64,000 bases of DNA from Microbacterium mangrovi. Its GTDB lineage: Bacteria > Actinomycetota > Actinomycetes > Actinomycetales > Microbacteriaceae. The position numbers were made by a program, and so were the translations under genes. The notes beneath the pieces are model-generated. The model ran no database searches and was not told the origin of the DNA. It saw nothing but the letters and a program-made list of their open reading frames with translations. Below, in pieces: positions 25,740 through 34,436 of the stretch; position 1 is the stretch's first letter; each line of letters starts with the position of its first letter. The DNA lies in NCBI RefSeq assembly GCF_000802305.1, contig NZ_JTDK01000001.1, positions 310,001 through 374,000 of the forward strand, written 5' to 3'.

Positions 25740-27071
25740 ATGAGGATTCGTGCCATGCGCAAGACCGGGATCGGCGTCCTCGCCGTCGGAGCGCTCGCCG
25801 TCTCGCTGCTCGCGATCGGCGGATCGCAGGCGGCGGTCGCCGCGGACTACGCGACCATCTCCGGAACGGTGAGGGCGGATGACGGCGGCGGCACGCTGAC
25901 GTACCCGTACGTCGAGCTGTACAAGAAGTCCGGAACGACCTGGAACTTCTACGACTCGACCTCCGGCGGCACCAACGGGACGTACCACTTCCAGAACATC
26001 GCGACCGGAACCTACACCCTCGTCTTCGCGGCACAGCACGGCGACAACTACGTCAGCGAGTGGTGGGACAACAAGCCCAGCCAGGCGACGGCCACGACCA
26101 TCGCGGTCAGCAACACGATCGGCAGCGTCACCCACCTCACCGCGGACGCGAGCCTCGCCACCGGCGCGACGATCTCGGGTCACCTCACTGTTCCGGCATC
26201 GACGTTCACGGCCGACCCCTACATCTCCCTCCTCCAGCCGGACACGAGTCAGGGCTACAACGGATGGAAGTACGCGGGTCTCTGGGCGGACCCGGCGGAG
26301 GACGGCAGCGGGAACTTCACGATCGCCGGCATCCCGGCCGGCACCTATTCCCTGTACTTCGGTGATCAGGCGGCGCAGAGCGACTTCGCTCCGCTGTACT
26401 ACAAGTCGGGAGGCGCCGGGAACGGGACGCCGAACGACTGGCAGGCATCCTCTGTGGTGCTCACGGCCGGGCAGGCCGTGACGGGCATCAACGTCACGTT
26501 CACGCATGGCGCGACGGTCACCGGCAAAGTGACCGACTACGCCGGCACGGCGATCTCAGGCGTCAAAGCCACCTTCTGGCGCCAGACGAGCCTGGTCATC
26601 GGGGGAGCGCAGCAGTGGGAGCCGTGGGCGGCGACCACGGGCACGACCGGGACGTTCAAGGCGCTCGGACTGCCGGCCGGAACGTACGGCCTCGAATACA
26701 CGAAGACCGGATACACGACCGTCGAGTATCTCGGCGGCGCGACCTTCACGCTCGGCTCGGGCCAGGCGAAAGCCTTCCCGACCCTGAAGATGTACAAGAA
26801 GCTGACCTCGTCCGTGCCCACCATCTCTGGCACCAAGAAGGTCGGGTACAAGCTGACCGCGAACCACGGCACCTGGACGGCGGGCACGTCGTTCTCGTAC
26901 GCCTGGTACGCGAACGGGGTCTACATCTCGGGGACCTCCGGTCCGACGCATTCCACGTTCACCCTGACGTCGGCGCAGCGCGGAAAGAAGATCACGGTGA
27001 AGGTGACGGGCAAGAAGGCGGGTTACACGACGCTGACGCGCACCAGCGCGGCCACCGTCGCGATCCTCTGA
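25740..27071 (+). CDS. Secreted multidomain protein (paralogue 3)
   Basis: A 443-residue exported protein. The signal peptide ends near AVAAD (residues about 1-35). Three CarboxypepD-like domains follow (YATISGTVRADDGGG, GATISGHLTVPAS, GATVTGKVTDYAG) and a single Ig-like module closes the protein (VPTISGTKKVGYKLTANH to the end). GGGGAG stands about eight bases before the ATG. It shares all modules with its upstream neighbours but has only one Ig-like unit, so module number varies between the copies. There is no anchor motif, so it is either released or held non-covalently at the surface. Confidence 0.85.
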   Translation: MRIRAMRKTGIGVLAVGALAVSLLAIGGSQAAVAADYATISGTVRADDGGGTLTYPYVELYKKSGTTWNFYDSTSGGTNGTYHFQNIATGTYTLVFAAQHGDNYVSEWWDNKPSQATATTIAVSNTIGSVTHLTADASLATGATISGHLTVPASTFTADPYISLLQPDTSQGYNGWKYAGLWADPAEDGSGNFTIAGIPAGTYSLYFGDQAAQSDFAPLYYKSGGAGNGTPNDWQASSVVLTAGQAVTGINVTFTHGATVTGKVTDYAGTAISGVKATFWRQTSLVIGGAQQWEPWAATTGTTGTFKALGLPAGTYGLEYTKTGYTTVEYLGGATFTLGSGQAKAFPTLKMYKKLTSSVPTISGTKKVGYKLTANHGTWTAGTSFSYAWYANGVYISGTSGPTHSTFTLTSAQRGKKITVKVTGKKAGYTTLTRTSAATVAIL

Positions 27072-27116
27072 CCGCGCACGTTCGGCACACGGCCGAGACC
27101 GACGTAGGCTCGTGAC

Positions 27117-28181
27117 ATGGCTCTCTTCTCGAAGCGCTCGTCCGCGTCCGAAGACCCCCGCGACGTCACCGCCGACGCCGCCGAACCCGCGGCGGATGCC
27201 GCGCAGGCGTCCGAACCGCAGGCATCCGCACCCGAACCCACGCCTGAGGTCGGGATCTCGGTGTCGGCGTTCGACGGCTTCGGCTCCTCCGCCCCGGCGC
27301 CGTCGGCGGGCGACCCGCACGGCGACGAGGAACCCGCGGTCGCCGCCCCGACCGCCGCGGCACCGCTCGACGGCGCACCGCCGGCTCCGCGCGAGACCCT
27401 CGCCGGCCTTCCCGACAACGTGCTGCTCGAAGACGCGCTCGGCGCCCTCGACGAAGATCCCCAGCCGCACGAGCTGATCGGCGTGGCCCGCCAGCTGTTC
27501 CAGGGCATGGTCTACCTGCGCGTGCAGGGCAACGCCGAAGAGATCATGGGCCGCGGCGACAACCTGCCGCTCGCGATCGCGAGCCGCGACGACGGCGAGT
27601 TCCTGCTGGTCTTCTCCGGCGGCAAGGGCATCGCCACCGCCGTGCAGCAGGACGGCGAGCAGGAGTCCTCGGCGATGGGCCAGACCGGCCCCGCCGTGCT
27701 CGAGTACGTCCTCGCGAACCAGTTCGCCGGAATCATCCTCGACCACGGTTCGGCGCCGGCCTCCGTCGTGCTGCCGCGAGCACTGCTCGAACAGGCGTAC
27801 ACCGAGCGCGACCCGAACGGCACGATCAAGACGCTGCTCAGCGGCCCGCGCACCGCCGAGGTGCGGGTGGCGGTGGCCGAGGCGCTGGCCACGTCGCCGC
27901 TGTGGGTGGCCGCGAACCGCGAGTCGGAGGATGCCGAGTGGGGCATCGCCCAGTCGCACAGCCCCTCGGGCGAGCGCATCCTCGAGCTGTTCTCCCACCC
28001 GCTGGAGGTCGTGGCGGTCGGCCGCGGCGACCAGCCCGCGCAGATCCCGGGCCCGCAGCTGGCCGAGATCCTCGTCGGAGACGAAGACCTCGCCGGCGTC
28101 GTCGTCGATCCGGCCGGGCCGTGGATGCTCCTCACCCGCGCCGAGATCGCCCCGCTCCTGGCACTCGCGACGAGCGACTGA
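27117..28181 (+). CDS. SseB family protein
   Basis: A 354-residue soluble protein. Residues 1-85 are a low-complexity Ala/Pro/Asp-rich region; two tandem SseB N-terminal-type domains follow (about 95-230, with LPLAIASRDDGEFLLVFSGG and AIILDHGSAPASVVLP-like features, and about 240-354). The biochemical role of this family is not known. TAGGCT ends six bases before the ATG, the leaderless pattern. It stands alone, 13 bases before the next gene. Confidence 0.8.
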   Translation: MALFSKRSSASEDPRDVTADAAEPAADAAQASEPQASAPEPTPEVGISVSAFDGFGSSAPAPSAGDPHGDEEPAVAAPTAAAPLDGAPPAPRETLAGLPDNVLLEDALGALDEDPQPHELIGVARQLFQGMVYLRVQGNAEEIMGRGDNLPLAIASRDDGEFLLVFSGGKGIATAVQQDGEQESSAMGQTGPAVLEYVLANQFAGIILDHGSAPASVVLPRALLEQAYTERDPNGTIKTLLSGPRTAEVRVAVAEALATSPLWVAANRESEDAEWGIAQSHSPSGERILELFSHPLEVVAVGRGDQPAQIPGPQLAEILVGDEDLAGVVVDPAGPWMLLTRAEIAPLLALATSD

Positions 28182-28194
28182 CCCACGCACGCTC

Positions 28195-28818
28195 ATGACG
28201 AGGGTCATCGCCGACATCTCCGTCTCGCTCGACGGCTTCGTCACCGGGCCGGATGCCGGCCCGAGCAACGGCATGGGCACCGGCGGAGAGGCCCTGCACG
28301 CGTGGGCATTGTCCGGTGACCCCGACGACCAGCGCCTCCTCGCCGAAGGCACCGTGCGCACCGGGGCGGTCATCCTCGGCCGTCGCCTGTTCGACGTCGT
28401 GGACGGCCCCGACGGCTGGAGCGACGAGATGGGCTACGGTGCCCGCGAGGTCGGTCGCCCCGCGTTCATCGTGCTGACGCGGGAGCCGCCCGCCGAGGTG
28501 CGCCTCGCGCACCTCGACTGGGAGTTCGTCACCACCGGACTGGTGGATGCCGTCGCCCGGGCGCGCGAGCGCGCCGAGGCCGCCGAGGCCCTGGCCGGCG
28601 AGGAGCGCCACGTCGTGCTGATGGGCGGCGGCGCGACCGTCGGCTCGGCGATCGCGGCCGGTCTCGTCGACGAGCTCACCCTGCACGTCGCCCCGGTGCT
28701 GTTCGGCCACGGCACGAAGCTGTTCACCGGCGGCGAGCCGGCGCGCACCCTGCGGCAGCGCAGCGTCATCGCGACCTCGACGGCGACGCACCTGACGTAC
28801 GACATCCTGCCCGGCTAG
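28195..28818 (+). CDS. Dihydrofolate reductase family protein (RibD C-terminal domain)
   Basis: A 207-residue protein with the RibD C-terminal/DHFR-like fold: ISVSLDGFVTGPD at the N-terminus, VILGRRLFDV, VVLMGGGATVGSAI and LVDELTLHVAPVLFG. Such stand-alone proteins are presumed NADPH-dependent reductases of unknown substrate. It is not next to riboflavin genes. The start at 28195 lies shortly after the sseB-like stop, so co-transcription is likely. Its own stop codon (TAG) forms part of the -10 element of the next gene. Confidence 0.85.
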   Translation: MTRVIADISVSLDGFVTGPDAGPSNGMGTGGEALHAWALSGDPDDQRLLAEGTVRTGAVILGRRLFDVVDGPDGWSDEMGYGAREVGRPAFIVLTREPPAEVRLAHLDWEFVTTGLVDAVARARERAEAAEALAGEERHVVLMGGGATVGSAIAAGLVDELTLHVAPVLFGHGTKLFTGGEPARTLRQRSVIATSTATHLTYDILPG

Positions 28819-28827
28819 CCTCGGAGC

Positions 28828-29871
28828 ATGGCCTCCGAGCGCATCACTCTGACCATTCCCGGCCCCGACGGCGACCGCGAGCTGGGACTCTCCAGCCCGA
28901 ACCGGGTCATCTGGCCGGAACTCGGCATCACGAAGCACGAGTTCGTCGAGTATCTGCTCGCGGTGTCCGGTCCGTTCCTCGCTGCGAACGGCGACCGCCC
29001 GGTGTCCCTCGAACGGTTCGGCGAAGGCATCGACGGCGACAGCTTCTTCTCCAAGAACCCGCCCAAGGGCGCTCCCGACTACGTGCACGCCGTCAGCGTT
29101 CGCTACAACAGCGGGCGCCGGCATCCTCAGCTCGTCCTCACCGAGCCCGCCGCTGTGGCGTGGGCGGCGCAGATGAACACGATCGTGTTCCACCCGTGGG
29201 CGTCGCTCACCGCGAACACCGACAACCCGGTCGAGCTGCGCATCGACCTCGACCCGCAGCCCGGCACCGCGTTCGCCGAGGCCGCCGCGGTCGCCCCGGC
29301 CCTGCGCGACCTCCTCGCCGAGGCGGGGCTCACGGCCTTCCTCAAGACGAGCGGCAACCGCGGCATCCACGTCTTCTGTCCGATCGAGCCGACGCACGAG
29401 TTCCTCGACGTGCGGCACGCGGTGATCGCCGCGGGCCGTGAGCTCGCCCGCCGGATGCCGGACAAGGTGACGGTGAACTGGTGGAAGGAGGAGCGCGGCG
29501 AGCGCATCTTCATCGACTTCAACCAGGCCAACCGCGACCGCACGATGGCCGGGGCGTACAGTGCCCGTCCGCTGCCCACCGCGACGGTGTCGACGCCGAT
29601 CACCTGGGAGGAGCTGGATGCTGGCGTCGACCCGGCATCCTTCACCGTCCGATCCGTGCCGCAGCGCCTCGCCGACCAGGGCGACCCGTGGGCGGAGTTC
29701 GGCGCGAAGCCCGGCCGCATCGACACCCTGCTGGAGTGGTGGCAGCGCGACCTCGACGACGGACTCGGCGAACTGCCGTTCCCGCCGGAGTTTCCGAAGA
29801 TGCCGGGGGAGCCGCCGCGCGTGCAGCCGAGCCGCATCAACCCGGAGAACTGGCCGAAGTCCGAGGACTGA
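28828..29871 (+). CDS. LigD-type DNA polymerase/primase domain protein
   Basis: A 347-residue stand-alone version of the LigD polymerase domain, an archaeo-eukaryotic primase-fold enzyme that fills gaps, preferring ribonucleotides, during bacterial end joining and excision repair. Metal-binding Asp residues sit in LRIDLDPQ and RIFIDFNQANRDRT; LKTSGNRGIHVF carries the nucleotide-binding residues. No ligase or nuclease domain is fused; an ATP-dependent ligase is encoded 0.8 kb further on. TAGCCT, overlapping the previous stop, ends six bases before the ATG (leaderless). No Ku gene is in the window. Confidence 0.9.
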   Translation: MASERITLTIPGPDGDRELGLSSPNRVIWPELGITKHEFVEYLLAVSGPFLAANGDRPVSLERFGEGIDGDSFFSKNPPKGAPDYVHAVSVRYNSGRRHPQLVLTEPAAVAWAAQMNTIVFHPWASLTANTDNPVELRIDLDPQPGTAFAEAAAVAPALRDLLAEAGLTAFLKTSGNRGIHVFCPIEPTHEFLDVRHAVIAAGRELARRMPDKVTVNWWKEERGERIFIDFNQANRDRTMAGAYSARPLPTATVSTPITWEELDAGVDPASFTVRSVPQRLADQGDPWAEFGAKPGRIDTLLEWWQRDLDDGLGELPFPPEFPKMPGEPPRVQPSRINPENWPKSED

Positions 29872-29893
29872 ACCGCCGGCTGTCTGCGCGCAC

Positions 29894-29925
29894 GAGTGCA
29901 ACACCTGGATTCACGTGTTACACTC
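29894..29925. promoter_or_regulatory. Inverted-repeat operator over the vapBC-type promoter
   Basis: GAGTGCAACAC (29894-29904) and GTGTTACACTC (29915-29925) are inverted repeats with one mismatch, spaced by ten bases. The right arm contains TACACT, the predicted -10, which ends six bases before the antitoxin ATG. A repressor bound here would cover the promoter, the usual arrangement for toxin-antitoxin autoregulation. Confidence 0.8.
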
Positions 29926-29930
29926 GCGCC

Positions 29931-30200
29931 ATGCCCACGCTCCGCGCCCGACACATGATCACCGAAACGGACGAGATCCGGGCGGCGATCGACGAGGCGG
30001 CGGCGTTCTGGCCCGACGCCGCGGGCAACCGTGCCGAGCTGGTCCGTCGTCTCCTCCTGCAGGGCGCGCCCAGCGCGCTCGAGACCGAGACCCGGCGCCG
30101 GATCGCGTTCCTCGCGTCGGTCGACGACGCGGCAGGGAGCATGCGCGGGGTGTACCCGAATGATGCCGCACGAAGCCTGACCGAGGAATGGCCGGACTGA
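29931..30200 (+). CDS. Putative VapB-like antitoxin
   Basis: An 89-residue acidic, mostly helical protein (ITETDEIRAAIDEAAAFWPDAAGNRAELVRRL split by short turns) encoded directly before a PIN-domain protein and overlapping it by 13 bases. That order, size and overlap, and the inverted-repeat operator covering the promoter, identify it as the probable antitoxin; the sequence itself does not fit a DNA-binding family that I can name with certainty. The message is predicted to be leaderless. Confidence 0.7.
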   Translation: MPTLRARHMITETDEIRAAIDEAAAFWPDAAGNRAELVRRLLLQGAPSALETETRRRIAFLASVDDAAGSMRGVYPNDAARSLTEEWPD

Positions 30201-30631
30201 GCGTGGGGGGAGTCGTGCCCCGGTCGGCGGTCGTCGACGCGGGTGTCCTGATCGCATTCCTCGACCCCGACGACGCGCATCACGACTGGGCCGTGCGCGT
30301 GGTGCGGACGCTCGGACCGGGACAGGCGCGGATCACGGCCCTGACCCTCGCCGAGGCGATGGTGCACCCGGCGATGGCGGGGAGGGCCGAGGAGGCGCGG
30401 GCCGGTGTCCGGAGCCTGGGGGTCGACGTGCTCCCCCTCACCGACGACGACGTGCTGCCGCTCGCCGGGCTGCGGGCATCCTCGCGGCTGCGGATGCCGG
30501 ACGCGGTCGTGCTCCATGCGGCGATACGCGCGTCGGCGGCGGTCGCCACGACCGACCGCTCGCTTGCCCGGTCGGCCGTGGGTGCGGGTCTGCCGCTCTA
30601 TGCGCCGTTCCGCGTCCTCGCGCCCGGCTGA
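30188..30631 (+). CDS. PIN-domain protein, putative VapC-like toxin
   Basis: A 147-residue PIN-fold ribonuclease candidate. The conserved acidic residues are present: Asp in VVDAGVLIAFLDPDD, Glu in LTLAEAMVHP, Asp in RMPDAVVLHA and Asp in ATTDRSLA, the expected Mg-binding set. It overlaps the upstream antitoxin-like gene by 13 bases. VapC toxins cleave tRNA or rRNA when the antitoxin is degraded; the RNA target here is unknown. It sits between the LigD-type polymerase and the LigC-type ligase. Confidence 0.85.
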   Translation: MAGLSVGGVVPRSAVVDAGVLIAFLDPDDAHHDWAVRVVRTLGPGQARITALTLAEAMVHPAMAGRAEEARAGVRSLGVDVLPLTDDDVLPLAGLRASSRLRMPDAVVLHAAIRASAAVATTDRSLARSAVGAGLPLYAPFRVLAPG

Positions 30632-30642
30632 ACGCCGAGCCG

Positions 30643-31665
30643 CTACTCCAGCACGTCCGCCAGGTCGTACGCGTTCACGACCTCGAGCTGCGCGTACGTG
30701 CACGAGCGCGGCTCGCGGTCCGGCCGCCAGCGCAGCAGCTGCACGGTGTGCCGGAAGCGCCAGCCCTCCATCTGGTCGAACTTCACCTCGAGCACCCGCT
30801 CCGGCCGCAGCGGCACGAACGCGTTGTCACGGCCCGACTGGAACCGGGACGCCTCGCCCTGCGCGGTCACGATCTGCCCGTCGGCATCCCGCTCCACGAG
30901 CGGCTCCAGCTCGTCGATCAGCTCGAGCCGGCGCTTGTCGGTGAACGCGGAGACGCCGCCCACCGGCACCAGGGCTCCCTCGTCGGTGTACAGGCCGACG
31001 AGGATCGACCCGACGCCCTGCCCCGACTTGTGCACGCGGTACCCGAGCGCGACGACGTCGGCGGTGCGCGAGTGCTTGATCTTCAGCATGGTGCGCTTGC
31101 CGGGCGAGTACGGGGCATCCAGCGGCTTGGCGACGACCCCGTCGAGCCCCGCGCCCTCGAACTGCTCGAACCACTTCATCGCGGCATCCGGGTCCTGCGT
31201 GGTGCGCGTCACGTGCACCGGGTGCGGCACGTCGCCGAGCAGTTCCACGAGCCGTGCCCGGCGATCGGCGAAGGGCTGCGCCTGCACGTCCTCCTCGCCG
31301 ACCGCGAGCAGGTCGAAGGCGATGAACATCGCCGGAGTCTCGGCGGCGAGCTTGGCGACGCGGGATGCCGCCGGGTGGATGCGCTGCGACAGCGCCTCCC
31401 AGTCCAGGCGCTGCGGGTCGCCGGTCGGGACGACGATCTCCCCGTCGATCAGGCACGGTTCCGGGAGGAGCGTGCGGAAGGCCTCGACGAGTTCGGGGAA
31501 ATACCGGGTGAGCGGCTTCGCACCGCGGCTGCCGATCTCGACCGTCTCGCCGTCCCAGGCGACCAGCCCGCGGAAGCCGTCCCACTTGGGCTCGTAGCTG
31601 TAGCCGGGGCCGGCCGGCACCGCGGTGACGGCCTTCGCCAGCATCGGCGCGGGGATCTCGTACAT
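30643..31665 (-). CDS. ATP-dependent DNA ligase, LigC type
   Basis: A 340-residue ligase that seals nicks using ATP. Lys27 in YEPKWDGFRG is the adenylation residue (motif I, KxDG); IDGEIVV, EGAGLDGVVAK and MLKIKHSRTADVV are motifs III, IV and V. An OB-fold domain follows (about 215-330). There are no polymerase or nuclease domains, as in LigC-type repair ligases. The ATG at 31665 overlaps the stop of the P-type ATPase (ATGA), an unusual partner. With the polymerase-domain gene nearby it could form a split end-joining system. Confidence 0.9.
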   Translation of the reverse strand: MYEIPAPMLAKAVTAVPAGPGYSYEPKWDGFRGLVAWDGETVEIGSRGAKPLTRYFPELVEAFRTLLPEPCLIDGEIVVPTGDPQRLDWEALSQRIHPAASRVAKLAAETPAMFIAFDLLAVGEEDVQAQPFADRRARLVELLGDVPHPVHVTRTTQDPDAAMKWFEQFEGAGLDGVVAKPLDAPYSPGKRTMLKIKHSRTADVVALGYRVHKSGQGVGSILVGLYTDEGALVPVGGVSAFTDKRRLELIDELEPLVERDADGQIVTAQGEASRFQSGRDNAFVPLRPERVLEVKFDQMEGWRFRHTVQLLRWRPDREPRSCTYAQLEVVNAYDLADVLE

Positions 31666-34376
31666 CAGGATGCCCGTGCGAGTCGTGCGCGCCGGATCCA
31701 TTTGATCAGTTCGATGACCACCGGCACCACGAGGGCGAGGCCGAGGGCGGTCACCCACTCGCTCCCCGAGAGGGCGACGGTTCCGACGAGCTGCTGCATG
31801 AACCCGACCTCGACGGCGACGACCGTGAGCAGGGTGGGGATCGACAGCCACTTGACGGCGGAGAGGATCGGCGCCGAGAGCCCGGACTCGGGGTCGCGAC
31901 GCATCACCAAGCCGCCGAAGATCGAGCCGAGGGCGGCGACGACGAACGCCATGGTGACCGGCATGTTCGCCTGCGTGGAGCTGAGCTGGTCGGGGTGGAT
32001 CAGCAGCGGAACCAGGGTGACGATGAACAGCAGACCGCCGTAGACGAACCAGAGGATCACCGCGGCCCGGTTGGCGATCGTCTTCTTCGGGTCACGCGGC
32101 GGACGCTGCATGATGCCGTCCGGCACCGGGTCGAGGAGGATGACGATCACCGGGAAGATGGCGACGAAGAAGTTGAGGAACAGCACCATGATGGGGGTCA
32201 GCGGCACCCCGTGGTTGATGTTGAAGATGCTGGCCACGAGGAACAGCAGCACGAGGGAGAACAGCTGCGACATCTGGAAGCGGACGTAGCTGACGATCTT
32301 CTCGTAGATCGAGCGCCCCAGGCGCACCGCGGTGACGAGCGTGCCGAAGTTGTCGTCGACGAGGATCATCTTCCCCGCCTGCTTGGTCACGTCGCTGCCC
32401 GAGCCCATCGCCACGCCGATGTCGGCCTGCTTGAGGGCCGCCGCGTCGTTGACGGCGTCGCCGGTCATCGCGACCACAGCGCCCTGCTCCTGCATGAGCT
32501 TGGCCAGGCGCAGCTTGTCCTCCGGGGTCACCCGGCCGAACATGTGCAGCCGCGGGAGCGCCGCCTTGAGTTCGTCGTCGCTCATCGCCTGGATCTCGGC
32601 GCCGCTGGCGGCACCCTCGCCGAGGCCGAGCTTGGCGCCGATCGCGGCGGCCGTGATGGCGTGGTCGCCGGTGATCATGCGCACCTCGATGCCGGCTTCC
32701 CGGGCGATCCGCACCGCCTCCTTCGACGAGGGCCGCAGCGGGTCGATGATGCCGACCAGCCCCACGAAGGTGAGCTCCTGCACCGCCGCCATGGGGTCGT
32801 CGGTGATCGGCGCGCCGGGGGCGAATCGGCGCACCGCGAAGGCGAGCACGCGCAGACCCTGTTCGGACAGCGAGCGGTTGGCGGCGAGGATGTCTTCGCG
32901 CAGGCCCGCGATCGGCACCACGCCGTCGGTGGTCGCCACCGACGTGCACCGGTCGAGCACCACGTCCGGGCCGCCCTTGACGTAGCCGACCAGCGTGTCC
33001 GCGCCGTCGACGGGGATCTGGTGGAAGGTGGCCATGAACTTGTACGCGGAATCGAACGGCACCTCCGCCACCCGCGGGAACCGTCCGCGGGTGAGCTCGG
33101 CGTCGGCGCCGAGCTTGGCGGCCAGCACGACCAGCGCCGCCTCGGTCGGGTCACCGATCACGTCGCCCTCGTCGGACACCGTCGCATCGCTGCAGAGGGT
33201 CAGGCCCAGGGCGAGCTGGGCGAAGTCCGGAACGGGCAGACCCGCGGTGTGCCGCACTTCGCCGGTCTTCTCGTAGCCGCTGCCGGCGACGGTGAACCAC
33301 TCGCCGCGGTAGTAGAGGGTCTCGACCGTCATCTCGTTCATCGTGAGAGTGCCGGTCTTGTCGGAGTTGATCGCGCTCGTGGCGCCCAGCGTCTCGACGT
33401 CGGTGAGGTTCTTCACGACGGCCTTGTGCTCGGCGAGCTGCCGGGAGCCGTACGACAGCATCGCCTGCACGAACGAGGGCATGCCGGTGGGGATCGCCGA
33501 GATCGCCATCGAGATGCCGAGCAGGATGACGGATGCGATCTCCTGGCCGCGCAGCAGACCCGTCACGATGATGACCGCCACCGCGCCCCAGGCGATCCAG
33601 CCGAGGACGCCGGTGAGCGAGTCGAGCTCGCGCTGCAGCGGCGACTTCGCGGGCTTCACGGCGGAGAGCATCGACGCGATGCGGCCCATCTGGGTCTGCA
33701 TGCCGGTGTCGGTGACCACCACGGCCGCCGTGCCGCGCGTCACCTGCGTGTTCTGGAACACCATGTCGGTGCGGTCGCCGAGCGTGGTGTCGGGGTCGGG
33801 CAGCGTGCCCGGGTCCTTGGCGATCGGGGCGCTCTCGCCGGTGAGCGCCGCCTCCTGGGTCTCCAGGGTCGCCGAGCGGAGGATGCGCCCGTCGGCGGGC
33901 ACGATGTCGCCCGCCTCGAGCGAGATGACGTCGCCCGGCACGAGGGTGGTGGCATCCACCTGCACGAGCGAGCCGTCCCGGACGACCTTCGCCTGCGGGA
34001 TCTGCATCTTCGCGAGGGCATCCACCGACGCCTTCGCCTTCATCTCCTGCCGGGTGCCGAGCACCACGTTCAGGATGACGAGGGCGCCGACGAGGAGCCC
34101 GACGGAGACCTGGTTGATGAACAGGCTGATGATCGCGACCGCGACGAGCATGACGTTCATGGGGTCGGCGAGCTGGCGCAGGGCGACCTGCCAGACCGAC
34201 GGCGGCTTCTCGGCCGCGATGGCGTTGGGACCGTGGTCCGCGAGACGCTTGGCCGCCTCCGCCGCGGTGAGCCCGCGGTCGCGGTCGCTGGTCAGCGCGG
34301 CGACGACGGCATCCGCATCCTGGGCGTACCAGGGGGTGTCGGCGGGCTTGTCGGGGGAGGTCTCCACAGAGCTCAT
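31665..34376 (-). CDS. P-type cation-transporting ATPase (P2-like)
   Basis: A 903-residue integral membrane pump. It has an N-terminal cation-ATPase domain, the TGES loop (ALTGESAPIAKD), phosphorylation site Asp339 in DKTGTLT, nucleotide-domain motifs and the MTGDAVNDAAAL hinge, plus about ten membrane helices. In helix 4 the usual PEGLP ion-binding motif reads PTGMP (near residue 297), losing the glutamate that coordinates Ca2+ in SERCA-type pumps, so the ion cannot be assumed to be calcium. TATGTT ends six bases before the ATG (leaderless pattern). The ligase gene is translationally coupled behind it. Confidence 0.9.
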   Translation of the reverse strand: MSSVETSPDKPADTPWYAQDADAVVAALTSDRDRGLTAAEAAKRLADHGPNAIAAEKPPSVWQVALRQLADPMNVMLVAVAIISLFINQVSVGLLVGALVILNVVLGTRQEMKAKASVDALAKMQIPQAKVVRDGSLVQVDATTLVPGDVISLEAGDIVPADGRILRSATLETQEAALTGESAPIAKDPGTLPDPDTTLGDRTDMVFQNTQVTRGTAAVVVTDTGMQTQMGRIASMLSAVKPAKSPLQRELDSLTGVLGWIAWGAVAVIIVTGLLRGQEIASVILLGISMAISAIPTGMPSFVQAMLSYGSRQLAEHKAVVKNLTDVETLGATSAINSDKTGTLTMNEMTVETLYYRGEWFTVAGSGYEKTGEVRHTAGLPVPDFAQLALGLTLCSDATVSDEGDVIGDPTEAALVVLAAKLGADAELTRGRFPRVAEVPFDSAYKFMATFHQIPVDGADTLVGYVKGGPDVVLDRCTSVATTDGVVPIAGLREDILAANRSLSEQGLRVLAFAVRRFAPGAPITDDPMAAVQELTFVGLVGIIDPLRPSSKEAVRIAREAGIEVRMITGDHAITAAAIGAKLGLGEGAASGAEIQAMSDDELKAALPRLHMFGRVTPEDKLRLAKLMQEQGAVVAMTGDAVNDAAALKQADIGVAMGSGSDVTKQAGKMILVDDNFGTLVTAVRLGRSIYEKIVSYVRFQMSQLFSLVLLFLVASIFNINHGVPLTPIMVLFLNFFVAIFPVIVILLDPVPDGIMQRPPRDPKKTIANRAAVILWFVYGGLLFIVTLVPLLIHPDQLSSTQANMPVTMAFVVAALGSIFGGLVMRRDPESGLSAPILSAVKWLSIPTLLTVVAVEVGFMQQLVGTVALSGSEWVTALGLALVVPVVIELIKWIRRARLARAS

Positions 34377-34436
34377 GCGCTAAACATACAGGCGCCGGGA
34401 GCCCGCCAGGCGGCCGATCCGGGCCGCCTGCTCAGG

